Of a stretch of DNA of 64,000 nucleotides, positions 47,835 through 57,285 are shown piece by piece. Origin of the DNA: Niallia sp. NCCP-28. Lineage in GTDB: Bacteria > Bacillota > Bacilli > Bacillales > Cytobacillaceae. Positions within the stretch are counted from its first letter, which is position 1, and each line of letters opens with the position of its first letter. The stretch lies in assembly GCF_023168165.1 (NCBI RefSeq), contig NZ_BQYJ01000001.1:682001-746000 (forward strand). Direction: 5' to 3'. The notes beneath the pieces are model-generated. The model did not search any database, was not told where the DNA came from, and saw nothing but the letters and a program-made list of their open reading frames with translations. The position numbers and the translations under genes were made by a program.

Positions 47835-48280
47835 AGAGGCTGGGACATAAGTATTCCAGTTGAAAATAAAAACGAACAATTATATGGTAATTACATATAA
47901 TTGCTCGTTTTTAAGCTTTTAAAAGGGTGGTTTCAGTAAAGTTTGTTGTTATTGCCCGCAGCCTGAATAATTAATTTTTTCTATTTTTTTAAATGGTTTT
48001 AGATAACAACCTTTAAAAAAGAAATGGAATGGAGCGGAGGACACTCAACTCCTGCGGGAAGTAGAGGAAAGGCTGAGACCCCGCAGGCGTGCTGAGGAGG
48101 CTCGGGCTTCCTCCCCGCGGAAAGGGAGTGTCTGTAGCGCAATGGAACGAATTAGTTTTTACACTTGACTATATGTAAAAACACAAGTAACCAAGATTGC
48201 GAAACTAGCTTTTATTTTAAAGCGAAAGGTAGAGATTATTCGTCTTTACAGATTATCTAATTAGTTGTGTCCCAACCTCT
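47835..48280. mobile_element. 446-bp element with terminal inverted repeats (MITE-like)
   Basis: Ends are AGAGGCTGGGACA (47835-47847) and TGTCCCAACCTCT (48268-48280), inverted repeats with one G/A difference. Inside are a 19-bp inverted repeat (47868-47886 with 47894-47912, one mismatch, followed by TTTTT, which could terminate fbp) and a GC-rich dispersed repeat B (48026-48150). No ORF of note lies within, so it looks non-autonomous. Such GGCTGGGACA ends are frequent in Firmicutes intergenic repeats. Confidence 0.7.
48026..48150 (+). repeat. dispersed GC-rich repeat B, copy 1
   Basis: GGAGCGGAGGACACTCAACT, CTCCTGCGGGAA, GAGACCCCGCAGG, GAGGAGGCTCGGG, CCCCGCGGAAAG and GAGTGTCTGTAGCGCAATGG occur in order. 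This is a well-known Bacillaceae intergenic repeat pattern. It is nested inside the inverted-repeat element. Confidence 0.75.
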
Positions 48281-48299
48281 TTATAAATTCAATAAAAAA

Positions 48300-48365
48300 T
48301 CATTTGCCTTTTTTCTTCTTTTTTCTTCTCCACTCCAAGGTCAGCAATAATATATATACATTCAT
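48300..48365 (-). CDS. 21-residue cationic micro-protein (yrzI cluster)
   Basis: ATG at 48365 is 8 bases after GGAG and encodes MNVYILLLTLEWRRKKKKKG plus one Lys, then TGA. A hydrophobic half is followed by a Lys/Arg tail, as in membrane-active or membrane-anchored peptides. It is the last ORF of the micro-ORF cluster, 25 bases after the 19-residue ORF. I do not recognise it; it could be chance, but the ribosome binding site and spacing are good. Confidence 0.45.
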   Translation of the reverse strand: MNVYILLLTLEWRRKKKKKGK

Positions 48366-48390
48366 TAGATATTCTCCATTTTTTAAGCCG

Positions 48391-48450
48391 TTAGGTGGAA
48401 TCCTTCTCCACCCAGAGGATTGCTTGCCGGTTTTGTAATTTTATAATCAT
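48391..48450 (-). CDS. 19-residue micro-protein (yrzI cluster)
   Basis: ATG at 48450 is preceded by AAAGGTGATGAGG. It encodes MIIKLQNRQAILWVEKDST and stops. It starts 30 bases after the YrzI-like gene at 48481. In B. subtilis the yrzI transcript carries a comparably tiny ORF (S1025), which I recall as the site where the ribosome-associated nuclease Rae1 cuts. Here a Glu-Lys codon pair (GAG AAG) is present. Equivalence to S1025 is inference. Confidence 0.5.
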   Translation of the reverse strand: MIIKLQNRQAILWVEKDST

Positions 48451-48480
48451 AATGCCTCATCACCTTTCTATTTGTATTGT

Positions 48481-48618
48481 TTAAAAGCGGCTCATATAAT
48501 AGTGTTTACTTTTATTTGCTTCCATAATTTCTTCTATTTGCTGCTCTGCTAAAAATTCTTTTTCTGATTGCCTTACTTTTTTTATCGTAATGGTAAAAAA
48601 CAACATATTTAAAGTCAT
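48481..48618 (-). CDS. YrzI family small protein, copy 2
   Basis: A 45-residue protein: MTLNMLFFTITIKKVRQSEK, then EFLAEQQIEEIMEANKSKHY and a short tail. The first 14 residues are a short hydrophobic stretch ending in KK; the rest is a charged helix ending YYMSRF. This matches the YrzI family of tiny Bacillus proteins (unknown function, sometimes called sporulation-related). GGAGTG lies 7 bases before the ATG. It is a tandem paralogue of the next gene upstream. Confidence 0.8.
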   Translation of the reverse strand: MTLNMLFFTITIKKVRQSEKEFLAEQQIEEIMEANKSKHYYMSRF

Positions 48619-48645
48619 TCTTTTTCACTCCTTTCCTTTTTATCT

Positions 48646-48792
48646 TTAGATGCGCGGCGAACCGCCCATTAAGATATTCCTTCTGTTATGTTCATCCATA
48701 ATACGATTTATTTCCTGTTCATGATAAATTTCTTCGGATGTCTTTTCATATTTTTTGATTATAATGGTAAAAAACAATAAATTTAGTGTCAT
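48646..48792 (-). CDS. YrzI family small protein, copy 1
   Basis: A 48-residue protein: MTLNLLFFTIIIKKYEKTSE, then EIYHEQEINRIMDEHNRRN and ILMGGSPRI. It shares MTLN(L/M)LFFTI(I/T)IKK and the EQ-EI--IM--N pattern with copy 2, so the pair arose by duplication. AGGAGG is 7 bases before this ATG (an ATG three bases earlier is too close). It lies in the yrhC neighbourhood, as yrzI does in B. subtilis. Confidence 0.82.
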   Translation of the reverse strand: MTLNLLFFTIIIKKYEKTSEEIYHEQEINRIMDEHNRRNILMGGSPRI

Positions 48793-48870
48793 CATTACAC
48801 CTCCTTTTTCTATCAGAATTTACTTTTTTTATTAAAAATGTAAAAAATTAATAAAAAAAGCACACAAAAA

Positions 48871-48896
48871 ACCGCAGAGAGTTGAACCCCTGCGGT
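48871..48896 (-). terminator. second tandem terminator after the 33-residue ORF
   Basis: ACCGCAG pairs with CTGCGGT, followed by TTTTTTGTG on the minus strand. It shares its stem sequence with the hairpin at 48918-48945. Confidence 0.75.
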
Positions 48897-48917
48897 TTTC
48901 TAAAAAATGGCATAAAA

Positions 48918-48945
48918 AACCGCAGGACACCATTCACCTGCGGTT
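48918..48945 (-). terminator. first tandem terminator after the 33-residue ORF
   Basis: AACCGCAGG and CCTGCGGTT form a perfect 9-bp stem; TTTTTTATG follows on the minus strand. No gene lies between the two terminators. Confidence 0.8.
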
Positions 48946-48968
48946 GGATAGACAAAATTTATCGTAAA

Positions 48969-49070
48969 CTAGTTCTTCCATTCCTTATAGGTTGAATTTG
49001 TGTTAATTGCATATAAAATTGTTGTATTTCCATTTAATAAATATGCTGATACAACGATATGCTTTTTCAT
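48969..49070 (-). CDS. 33-residue peptide with a strong promoter, unknown
   Basis: ATG at 49070 behind AAAGGAGGTTG encodes MKKHIVVSAYLLNGNTTILY, then AINTNSTYKEWKN and TAG. It has a short hydrophobic middle and no Cys. A near-consensus promoter (TTTACA-17-TATAAT) sits about 65 bases upstream and two terminators follow, so this is a short, probably abundant transcript. I do not recognise the peptide. A dual-function small RNA or a regulatory leader of the downstream YrzI pair are alternatives. Confidence 0.65.
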   Translation of the reverse strand: MKKHIVVSAYLLNGNTTILYAINTNSTYKEWKN

Positions 49071-49111
49071 ATTATTCAACCTCCTTTAAGAAATATTTGT
49101 TTACATTGGTA

Positions 49112-49140
49112 ATTATATCCTCTGTTTCCATTTTTGTAAA
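49112..49140 (-). promoter_or_regulatory. strong sigma-A promoter of the 33-residue peptide
   Basis: Minus strand TTTACA (49140-49135), 17-base spacer, TATAAT (49117-49112). Confidence 0.85.
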
Positions 49141-49160
49141 CCTATTTTTCAGAAAATAGG
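49141..49160. promoter_or_regulatory. 20-bp perfect palindrome abutting the -35 box
   Basis: CCTATTTT-TCAG-AAAATAGG lies immediately upstream of the -35 element. A second, shorter palindrome CAGAAT-CA-ATTCTG follows at 49169-49182. Both could be operator sites for the small-peptide promoter. Confidence 0.5.
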
Positions 49161-49230
49161 CAAAAAATCAGAATCAATTCTGACAATAAGTTTTTCGGAC
49201 AGTTTCCATAAGTAAATCCATGGTTAAAAT

Positions 49231-49353
49231 AGGTTGATTGGAGTGAAAGGCGGGAGACTCTTGCGGGATTAACGGGACAGCAGGCGATTGTACGCCGTGG
49301 AGGTTCACCGCCCGCCCCACGGAAAGTGAGCATCATGGAACGGAAATCAACCT
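49231..49353. repeat. dispersed GC-rich repeat B, copy 2
   Basis: Ends AGGTTGATT (49231-49239) and AATCAACCT (49345-49353) are inverted repeats. The interior has GGGAGACTCTTGCGGGATTA, ACGGGACAGCAGGCG, CGTGGAGGTTCACCGCCCGC and CCCACGGAAAGTGAGC, in family order. Confidence 0.75.
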
Positions 49354-49382
49354 AACTTCTTTAAAATTTATAAAAACAGCAA

Positions 49383-49428
49383 AAAAAGAGACTAGTCTTT
49401 AAGTTTTTCTTAAAAGCTAGTCTCTTTG
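49383..49428 (-). terminator. terminator of yrhC
   Basis: AAAGAGACTAG and CTAGTCTCTTT pair perfectly (11 bp) around an inner AT hairpin; TTTTGCTG follows on the minus strand. Confidence 0.85.
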
Positions 49429-49431
49429 CCT

Positions 49432-49671
49432 TTATTTATTAGATAGTTCATTTAATTTATGTTTTAATTTTTTTGCCTTTGCGAAAAAGAAAATAGATCC
49501 ACCTAGGCAAGCTGATGTCATCATCATCATTACAGCAGTGTTTATTTCTGTTTTATCGGGAGTTGGAATGATAACGCCTAAATAAAAAAAGACGCCTACA
49601 GCTAATAAAACAATCGCAAATCTTTTAAAGTCGACCATTTTTCCCATTAAATCTTTTAATGTCTTCTCCAT
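49432..49671 (-). CDS. yrhC: YrhC family membrane protein
   Basis: A 79-residue protein with two membrane segments (about 16-35 FKRFAIVLLAVGVFFYLGVI; about 46-65) and a Lys-rich C-terminus. Size, topology and place downstream of mccB match B. subtilis yrhC, whose function is unknown. GGGGGAG precedes the ATG. It is 506 bp from mccB, further than in B. subtilis, and the gap contains repeat debris. Confidence 0.82.
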   Translation of the reverse strand: MEKTLKDLMGKMVDFKRFAIVLLAVGVFFYLGVIIPTPDKTEINTAVMMMMTSACLGGSIFFFAKAKKLKHKLNELSNK

Positions 49672-50177
49672 TTTGCTCCCCCTTTTTATCTAGTTATCTA
49701 TTTCCTTACTTTATCACACCAGCAATTTCCTCTCCTTATGAAATTACTAGTAAAATTGGAAATAAAAAACCATTTAAAAAGAGAACTAGAAGGAAATGAC
49801 GGAGAATACGGCAGACCCTCAAAGTGAGTACCATGTAAAAGATGAATGGACTAAACTGTTTGCGTATTCTTTCATACAGCGACAGGTGGAAAAGAATTCG
49901 TTTCAAGCAAAATGGTAACGCCTGGAAATGTATAGGATCGTTATACTAGCTGTTGAAGGAAACATTTACCATATCTTCTGCAAATGTAAAAACTGGCAAC
50001 TTGAACATGACAATTGCTTAAGAAGGGCTCAAAAAACTTCGCATACTAGATGATTGGAGCGGAAATCAAGCTTTTCCCTACTATTTTCATCAAAAAAATG
50101 GACAAAAGGTCACGGGATCTTTTGCCCTCAATCTAAAGCTTTAGCCGTTATGATCAAAGCTTTCCTTTCTTCATTTA
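49672..50177. other. gene-free stretch with repeat fragments
   Basis: This 506-bp gap between mccB and yrhC carries a fragment of repeat B (GATTGGAGCGGAAATCAAGC, 50052-50071) and a decayed stretch near 49795-49850 reminiscent of the same family. No ORF with a ribosome binding site is seen. It probably marks an old insertion inside the mcc operon. Confidence 0.5.
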
Positions 50178-52236
<2,059 letters not shown>

Positions 52237-52334
52237 GGCATTTCCTCCCTTTGCCTTTTATTTTTTACAGCTGTATTAAAAATGTAGGGGATTTTCATAA
52301 ATAATTATACATAGCGGAAAAGTAGGAATTAAAA

Positions 52335-52372
52335 AGAGCGGACTCTAAGTACTTTTCTTAGAGTCTCCACTA
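52335..52372 (-). terminator. stem-loop between mtnN and mccA
   Basis: GACTCTAAG (52341-52349) and CTTAGAGTC (52357-52365) pair perfectly. On the minus strand CGCTCTTTTTAA follows, so partial termination inside the operon is likely. Confidence 0.6.
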
Positions 52373-52404
52373 TTTCAGATGAATACTATTATAAACATGC
52401 TGAA

Positions 52405-53100
52405 TCAGCTTATTTTAGAAATAATCTTCATTACTAAATTTGCTGAATGAACAGCTGCTTTTTCTAAATATTGGTCAAAGGAAAGATGCGATTCTTTCCC
52501 AGCAATATCTGATAAGGAACGAATAATTACAAATGGCAGTTTATATTGGTAAGCAACCTGTGCAATTGCAGCTGCTTCCATTTCAACGGCTTGAAGTCCT
52601 CGAAACTTACTTTGAATAAATGCCGCCTTTTCTGGATCATTAATAAAAGAGTCTCCTGTTGTAATCAGTCCTTTTACAACTGCATGATCCCCTATCTCTT
52701 TAGCACATGTTTCAGCGATTTGAACAAGTTCACCATTTGCTTCAAAAGCAGCAGGCATTTGCGGCACTTGGCCGTACTCATATCCAAATATGGTTGCATC
52801 TACATCATGATGACGCACTTCTTTCGAAATAACAACATCACCTACATTCAGTTCTGGATTAAGCCCTCCTGCTGATCCTGTATTAATTAAATACTCTGGT
52901 TTGAAATTTTCTAATAAAATCGTTGTACTCATTGCAGCATTTACTTTCCCAATGCCTGAACGCAATAATACTACCTCTTTATCAAATAAACTTCCTTCAA
53001 TAAATTGAAAACCTGCAATTTGCTGCTCTTTTTTATTTGTTATTCTCTCTCGTAGTAAAGCTACTTCTTCTTCCATTGCTCCAATGATTGCTATTTTCAT
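52405..53100 (-). CDS. mtnN: 5'-methylthioadenosine/S-adenosylhomocysteine nucleosidase
   Basis: A 231-residue nucleosidase removing adenine from S-adenosylhomocysteine and methylthioadenosine. It has [16 protein letters not shown] with catalytic Glu12, TGSAGGLNP near 75, [14 protein letters not shown] near 172 and [17 protein letters not shown] near 192 with catalytic Asp. ATG overlaps the yrrT stop by 4 bases. Confidence 0.97.
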   Translation of the reverse strand: MKIAIIGAMEEEVALLRERITNKKEQQIAGFQFIEGSLFDKEVVLLRSGIGKVNAAMSTTILLENFKPEYLINTGSAGGLNPELNVGDVVISKEVRHHDVDATIFGYEYGQVPQMPAAFEANGELVQIAETCAKEIGDHAVVKGLITTGDSFINDPEKAAFIQSKFRGLQAVEMEAAAIAQVAYQYKLPFVIIRSLSDIAGKESHLSFDQYLEKAAVHSANLVMKIISKIS

Positions 53101-53750
53101 TTTTCGTCTTCTTCTCCTTTTTTGACTCCTTCCATAATCCAGACAAAATCATTAAACTGTTCAAATTTAACGGTAAATCCATTATCATGAAATATTTCCG
53201 TTAAGATAGGAATAGTTGTATAATATTCACGTTTTAAATCTTCTGCTAAATTTGGATAGCCTTTTTTAATTGCATCATTAATGGTTTGCAAATATTTATC
53301 ATCTGATGCAAACATTGTATCTGCAAAAACTATTTTACCATCAATAGGCAAGCAATTACTATACAGCTCTATTGCCTCCCGTTTTTCCTTATCTGTAAGA
53401 TGATGAAATGCATATGTGCTGACAATCGTTTGTGGAGTCTCTGTTATTTCAAAAACAAGAAAATCTCCATTTTTTATTATTGCATTTTCTCCTAATTTTT
53501 CTAAAGCCTGTTTGCGCATCGCTTGTGATGGCTCAATCGCTGTGACATTCAAACCTTTATTTAATAATTTTACAGTCAAATTTCCAGTCCCAGGACCAAA
53601 TTCTAGAACATGGCCAAAAGCCCGCTCTGCAACTTCCTGTAAAATGTTATCATAACGGAAAAATACTTCTTTATATTCTTCATCACTTTTTATGCTTTCA
53701 TCATAAGTATCAGCCCAATTTTCAAAAATCTCTGCAAACTCATTGCCCAA
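53097..53750 (-). CDS. yrrT: SAM-dependent methyltransferase YrrT
   Basis: A 217-residue class I methyltransferase with motif [19 protein letters not shown] near 45 and AIEPSQAMR near 68. It is the first gene of the operon feeding AdoHcy recycling; the methyl acceptor is unknown. The start is TTG at 53750 with AGAGGTG upstream. In B. subtilis this operon is repressed by CymR; I could not place a convincing CymR site in the 160-base upstream gap. Confidence 0.92.
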   Translation of the reverse strand: MGNEFAEIFENWADTYDESIKSDEEYKEVFFRYDNILQEVAERAFGHVLEFGPGTGNLTVKLLNKGLNVTAIEPSQAMRKQALEKLGENAIIKNGDFLVFEITETPQTIVSTYAFHHLTDKEKREAIELYSNCLPIDGKIVFADTMFASDDKYLQTINDAIKKGYPNLAEDLKREYYTTIPILTEIFHDNGFTVKFEQFNDFVWIMEGVKKGEEDEK

Positions 53751-53909
53751 AGTTCACACCTCTTTTTCATTTTTATTATTCCTATCAACATAGTATGTTT
53801 TAGATTTGATTCTGGGATTGAATTCTGCTAAAAATACTTTTCATTCTACACTAAAAGATAAATAACATATGATAAAATAAGGGTTAGTTTATAAGAAAGG
53901 AAGAGTGGA

Positions 53910-54119
53910 ATGGACTTTCACCTAGACATAATCGAAGATAAAATCGAATTTTTTGAAGCAGATAATTTAAAGACTTTAGAAAAAAAAATCACTGAGCAAA
54001 TTGATATAAACAAAGGCATATTCTTAGGTGTTCATTCTGTCAGTCATCAAATGGCTATTAGCGACAACGGGAGACCGTATTTTACCGCAGTCGTTCATTT
54101 TAAAGCAAAAAACAGATAA
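53910..54119 (+). CDS. yrzA: DUF2536 protein YrzA
   Basis: A 69-residue protein: MDFHLDIIEDKIEFFEADNL, then KTLEKKITEQIDINKGIFLG and VHSVSHQMAISDNGRPYFTA. It agrees along its length with B. subtilis YrzA (DUF2536), of unknown function. It is divergent from yrrT, as in B. subtilis, and ends at a shared terminator. Confidence 0.9.
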   Translation: MDFHLDIIEDKIEFFEADNLKTLEKKITEQIDINKGIFLGVHSVSHQMAISDNGRPYFTAVVHFKAKNR

Positions 54120-54153
54120 TATTCATCTAAAAAACTAGCCTTATGCATAAATA

Positions 54154-54187
54154 AAAAATGCGGGTGATTTTCACCTGCATTTTTTAT
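54154..54187. terminator. bidirectional terminator between yrzA and yrrS
   Basis: AAAAATGCGGGTG and CACCTGCATTTTT pair with one G-T, with T-runs on both strands. Confidence 0.85.
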
Positions 54188-54189
54188 TT

Positions 54190-54834
54190 TTATCTTATAT
54201 TTAGGTTTTTTATTTCTTCTACTTTTATCGGCTTCCATCCTTGTTGGTCGACCCATTCAATATACACACGATATTTTTTAGATTTGTCTTTGGATGATAC
54301 AGTGCCGATTGACTTTTGAGGGTCATGATTATTATTTCCTAAAAACCAGACAACCATATCAGACTCATCCAACCCTGAACCATACGCTAACGCCTTCACT
54401 TGTTCATCCCAATCTGGTCCATCAGAATAAACCGCTCTATGTTCCCCTGTTTGTGTAGTGCCAACAGATTTCCATGAAGGATTTTCAATTGTTTTCACCA
54501 CATTGGAATCACTGCCGCCTTCTGTTACAATTGCTTCTTCTTCGGTTTTAGACTTGTCTTCCTCTAGCTTTTTTTCTTCATCAGAATTAGCGGATTCATC
54601 TGTATTTCCATTCACAGTTTCTGTTGTATTATCGGCTTTTTTTGTCTCCACAGTTTTTTCCTTAACTGTTTTGTCTCCATTCGTTTCATCTTTGGAGCCG
54701 AAAATTGTATAAGATACAAATACAATTAGCAGAATGACTATTACGATTAAACTATTTAAAATTAAGTTGGTTTTTTTTCTTTTGGAGCGTTGCTCAGAAC
54801 GGCTTTGATTGTTTGCATTGCCTTCACTATTCAA
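54190..54834 (-). CDS. yrrS: DUF1510 membrane protein YrrS
   Basis: A 214-residue membrane-anchored protein. It has a short basic cytoplasmic N-terminus (SEQRSKRKKTN) and a membrane segment (about 25-45, LILNSLIVIVILLIVFVSYT). A Glu/Lys/Thr-rich linker (about 50-105) follows, then a DUF1510 C-terminal domain (about 115-214, NPSWKSVGTTQTGEHRAVYS; VYIEWVDQQGWKPIKVEEI). It follows pbpI, as in B. subtilis, where the pair is sporulation-associated. The start is TTG at 54834 behind GGAGGAG. Confidence 0.9.
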   Translation of the reverse strand: MNSEGNANNQSRSEQRSKRKKTNLILNSLIVIVILLIVFVSYTIFGSKDETNGDKTVKEKTVETKKADNTTETVNGNTDESANSDEEKKLEEDKSKTEEEAIVTEGGSDSNVVKTIENPSWKSVGTTQTGEHRAVYSDGPDWDEQVKALAYGSGLDESDMVVWFLGNNNHDPQKSIGTVSSKDKSKKYRVYIEWVDQQGWKPIKVEEIKNLNIR

Positions 54835-54991
54835 AGTGTTTCTCCTCCTATTTTTCAGTTCCAGTCAATGGTGGATGTATTTATTTGTATAGTTATGTAA
54901 CATAACCATACATTTATTAAGACTGTACATATTCTACCATGAGAAAGCAATAGTGAAAAGTATTAAAGAACAGTATACTGCAATCTGCTGG

Positions 54992-56752
54992 TTATTTTGA
55001 CTTTTGATCATAATCATAAACAGATTTGACCATATCAGAGAATAATGGATTTACTCCCCCTTCTTCAGCAAAAACGCCTAAATTGACTGCAACTAGTGCA
55101 TACCTTGGCTTATCATAAGGAAAATAGCCTGCAAACCATTTATTATGGAGCTGCTTTCCATCTATCATCACATCTGTCTCTGCTGTTCCTGATTTTCCTG
55201 CCACTTCATATGGCAAATCTTGAAACCATCTGCCTGTCCCTTTTCCATTTACAATCACTTCTCGCAGCAATTTTTGTAACCTTGCTGCAGTATAAGGGGA
55301 TATCGTATTCCCCGATAAGTCTTCTTGTTTAAATTTTAAAAGAGTGCTTCCATTTTTATACTGTATTTCTGATGCAATGCGCACGCTCTGTTTTTCTCCG
55401 CCTCTTGCAATCGTGGCCATCATATTGGCGACTGCAAGAGGGGTCACTCTGACTTCATTTTGGCCAATCCCAGTTAATGCAACAAAATTATTATCTTTTT
55501 TGTCCTCTTCTGTTAAAAACACTCTTCCTTTTTCTTCATCCTGCAATTGTTTAAAATTTTTCGTATGATAGATAGTTCCTTCCCAGCCAACCATTTGTGT
55601 TAACGACAACTTCTCTGCATAATTTTCTAATATATTCCCATCCATATTTTTCAATTCCTTAGCAATCGTTGCAAATGTATTATTGCAGCTGACTGCAAAA
55701 CTGTTTGTAAAATTCAACATTCCATGTTGATAGTTTGGATCAGGATCACCATTAATTTTTTGACTGCAGTCAAACATTCGCTTGTCATCATCTAATTTAT
55801 AATCAATGGCGGCGGCAGCTACAACTGTTTTAAACACAGATCCAACAATTTGCTGCTTTAGCATAAAGTTGTTTATCCCTTCTGTTTCATAGGGATTTTG
55901 CCTATTGATTACAGGTCTAGAAACCATTGCTGCTACAGAATTGGTTTCTAAGTCCAACAGTACCAGTCCTCCTTTTTTTATACCTTGTTCATCTACTAAT
56001 TTCTCCGCTGCTTCTTGAAGATTTTTATTTATAGTTGTTTTTACATTAACAGGATAAAAGGGATTTGCCGGTTCTACATATTTAACGTTAATGCCAAATA
56101 ATGGCCTCCCTGTGCCATCCACATGATAGACTAATTTCGCTTCTCCATCAGGCAAAAGAAACTCATCAAAGCTTTTTTCCATACCCGTAAGTCCTATCAG
56201 TGTATTAAAAGAGAGTTTTTTATCTGGATATCGTTTTGCTAATAACTCCTCATTTTGCCCTGTTATTCCAAGAAGCTGTTCTGCCAAATTATTTTTGAGA
56301 CTATCTTTTTTTTCTACAGCAAACACCCCTGGTATTGCCATTTTATTGATAGCTTCTCGTTGCAAATCTGTTAAACTAATAGGAGCATCTCCCCCAAAAA
56401 TAATAGGAGCATTTGCAGTTTGTACCGCACCCTGCAACTGATATTCAGAAACCCCTATAATTTCTGCTACCTTGCTGCTATTCCATTCCATACTTTTCAA
56501 AAAAGGAAAAAGGACTAAAACCGATTGTGTCTGATGGGTAAGGAAATTTCCATCCTTATCTAAAAATCCTCCCCTCCCATTATCCAGCACAATTTCTTGA
56601 GATCGCTGCTTAACACTCTCTTCTGTCAAATTGATATTATGTTTTGTAAAATGTTTTGTTTCCACTAGCTGTACTTGCACTAAACGTGCAAGCAAACAAG
56701 CAAGTCCCATCATTAAAATAATTCCTACACCAATTATTCTCTTTCTCCACAT
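54992..56752 (-). CDS. pbpI: penicillin-binding protein PbpI (class B)
   Basis: A 586-residue class B transpeptidase. An N-terminal membrane anchor (about 6-25, IIGVGIILMMGLACLLARLV) leads to the dimerisation domain and the transpeptidase domain with motifs SVFK (VGSVFKTVVAAAA, near 310), SCNN near 360 and KSGTAE near 520. The start ATG at 56752 lies 6 bases after GAGGTG; a GTG nine bases earlier is within that ribosome binding site. The ribosome binding site is in the 3' arm of the greA terminator hairpin, an unusual overlap. Confidence 0.92.
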   Translation of the reverse strand: MWRKRIIGVGIILMMGLACLLARLVQVQLVETKHFTKHNINLTEESVKQRSQEIVLDNGRGGFLDKDGNFLTHQTQSVLVLFPFLKSMEWNSSKVAEIIGVSEYQLQGAVQTANAPIIFGGDAPISLTDLQREAINKMAIPGVFAVEKKDSLKNNLAEQLLGITGQNEELLAKRYPDKKLSFNTLIGLTGMEKSFDEFLLPDGEAKLVYHVDGTGRPLFGINVKYVEPANPFYPVNVKTTINKNLQEAAEKLVDEQGIKKGGLVLLDLETNSVAAMVSRPVINRQNPYETEGINNFMLKQQIVGSVFKTVVAAAAIDYKLDDDKRMFDCSQKINGDPDPNYQHGMLNFTNSFAVSCNNTFATIAKELKNMDGNILENYAEKLSLTQMVGWEGTIYHTKNFKQLQDEEKGRVFLTEEDKKDNNFVALTGIGQNEVRVTPLAVANMMATIARGGEKQSVRIASEIQYKNGSTLLKFKQEDLSGNTISPYTAARLQKLLREVIVNGKGTGRWFQDLPYEVAGKSGTAETDVMIDGKQLHNKWFAGYFPYDKPRYALVAVNLGVFAEEGGVNPLFSDMVKSVYDYDQKSK

Positions 56753-56755
56753 AAA

Positions 56756-56795
56756 AAACACCTCATCAAAAGTCTTGACGAGGTGCTTTTATTTC
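56756..56795 (-). terminator. greA terminator overlapping the pbpI ribosome binding site
   Basis: On the minus strand CACCTCGTCAA pairs with TTGATGAGGTG (one G-U), followed by TTTTTT and then the pbpI ATG. The GAGGTG in the 3' arm is the pbpI ribosome binding site. Confidence 0.85.
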
Positions 56796-56814
56796 AAACT
56801 ATATTTTAAAGCTT

Positions 56815-57285
56815 TTATTTAATCGTTACAATTTGTACATTCATTTCTCCACCAGGAGTTTGTACAACTACTTTATCGCCAACTTTTTTGCCGATAAGGC
56901 TTTTAGCAATTGGAGAATCATTAGAAATTTTCCCTTCAAATGGATCTGCTTCTGCACTGCCGACAATACTATATGTTTCTTCATCCCCATCAGGAAGTTC
57001 AATAAATGTAACCGAGCTGCCTAATGATACTTTATCTCGGTCTAATTCAGCTTCTGAAATAATTTTCGCATTTCGGATCATATTTTCAATTGTTGTAATA
57101 CGGCCTTCCACAAATGCTTGTTCCTCTTTTGCCGAATCGTATTCAGAGTTCTCTGATAAATCTCCAAAACTTCTCGCAATTTTAATGCGTTCCACTACTT
57201 CTTTTCTTTTTACCGTTTTTAATTGTTCTAACTCTTGTTCTAACTTTTCTTTACCAGCCAATGTCATCGGAAATACTTTTTCCAT
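56815..57285 (-). CDS. greA: transcription elongation factor GreA
   Basis: A 156-residue factor that rescues backtracked RNA polymerase by stimulating transcript cleavage. The N-terminal coiled coil ([20 protein letters not shown] to about 75) bears the acidic tip ([16 protein letters not shown] near 42). The C-terminal FKBP-like domain has [20 protein letters not shown] near 112. Length is typical. GGAGTGG precedes the ATG. Confidence 0.97.
   Translation of the reverse strand: MEKVFPMTLAGKEKLEQELEQLKTVKRKEVVERIKIARSFGDLSENSEYDSAKEEQAFVEGRITTIENMIRNAKIISEAELDRDKVSLGSSVTFIELPDGDEETYSIVGSAEADPFEGKISNDSPIAKSLIGKKVGDKVVVQTPGGEMNVQIVTIK

Noticed and set aside
47835-48280. The GC-rich stretch as an rRNA or tRNA gene fragment
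   Set aside because: It has no cloverleaf and no rRNA signature; it matches the dispersed repeat seen elsewhere in the window.
53751-53909. CymR or S-box control site before yrrT
   Set aside because: A GGAAT-like string is present, but spacing does not fit the CymR pattern I know, and no SAM riboswitch fold can be built in 159 bases.
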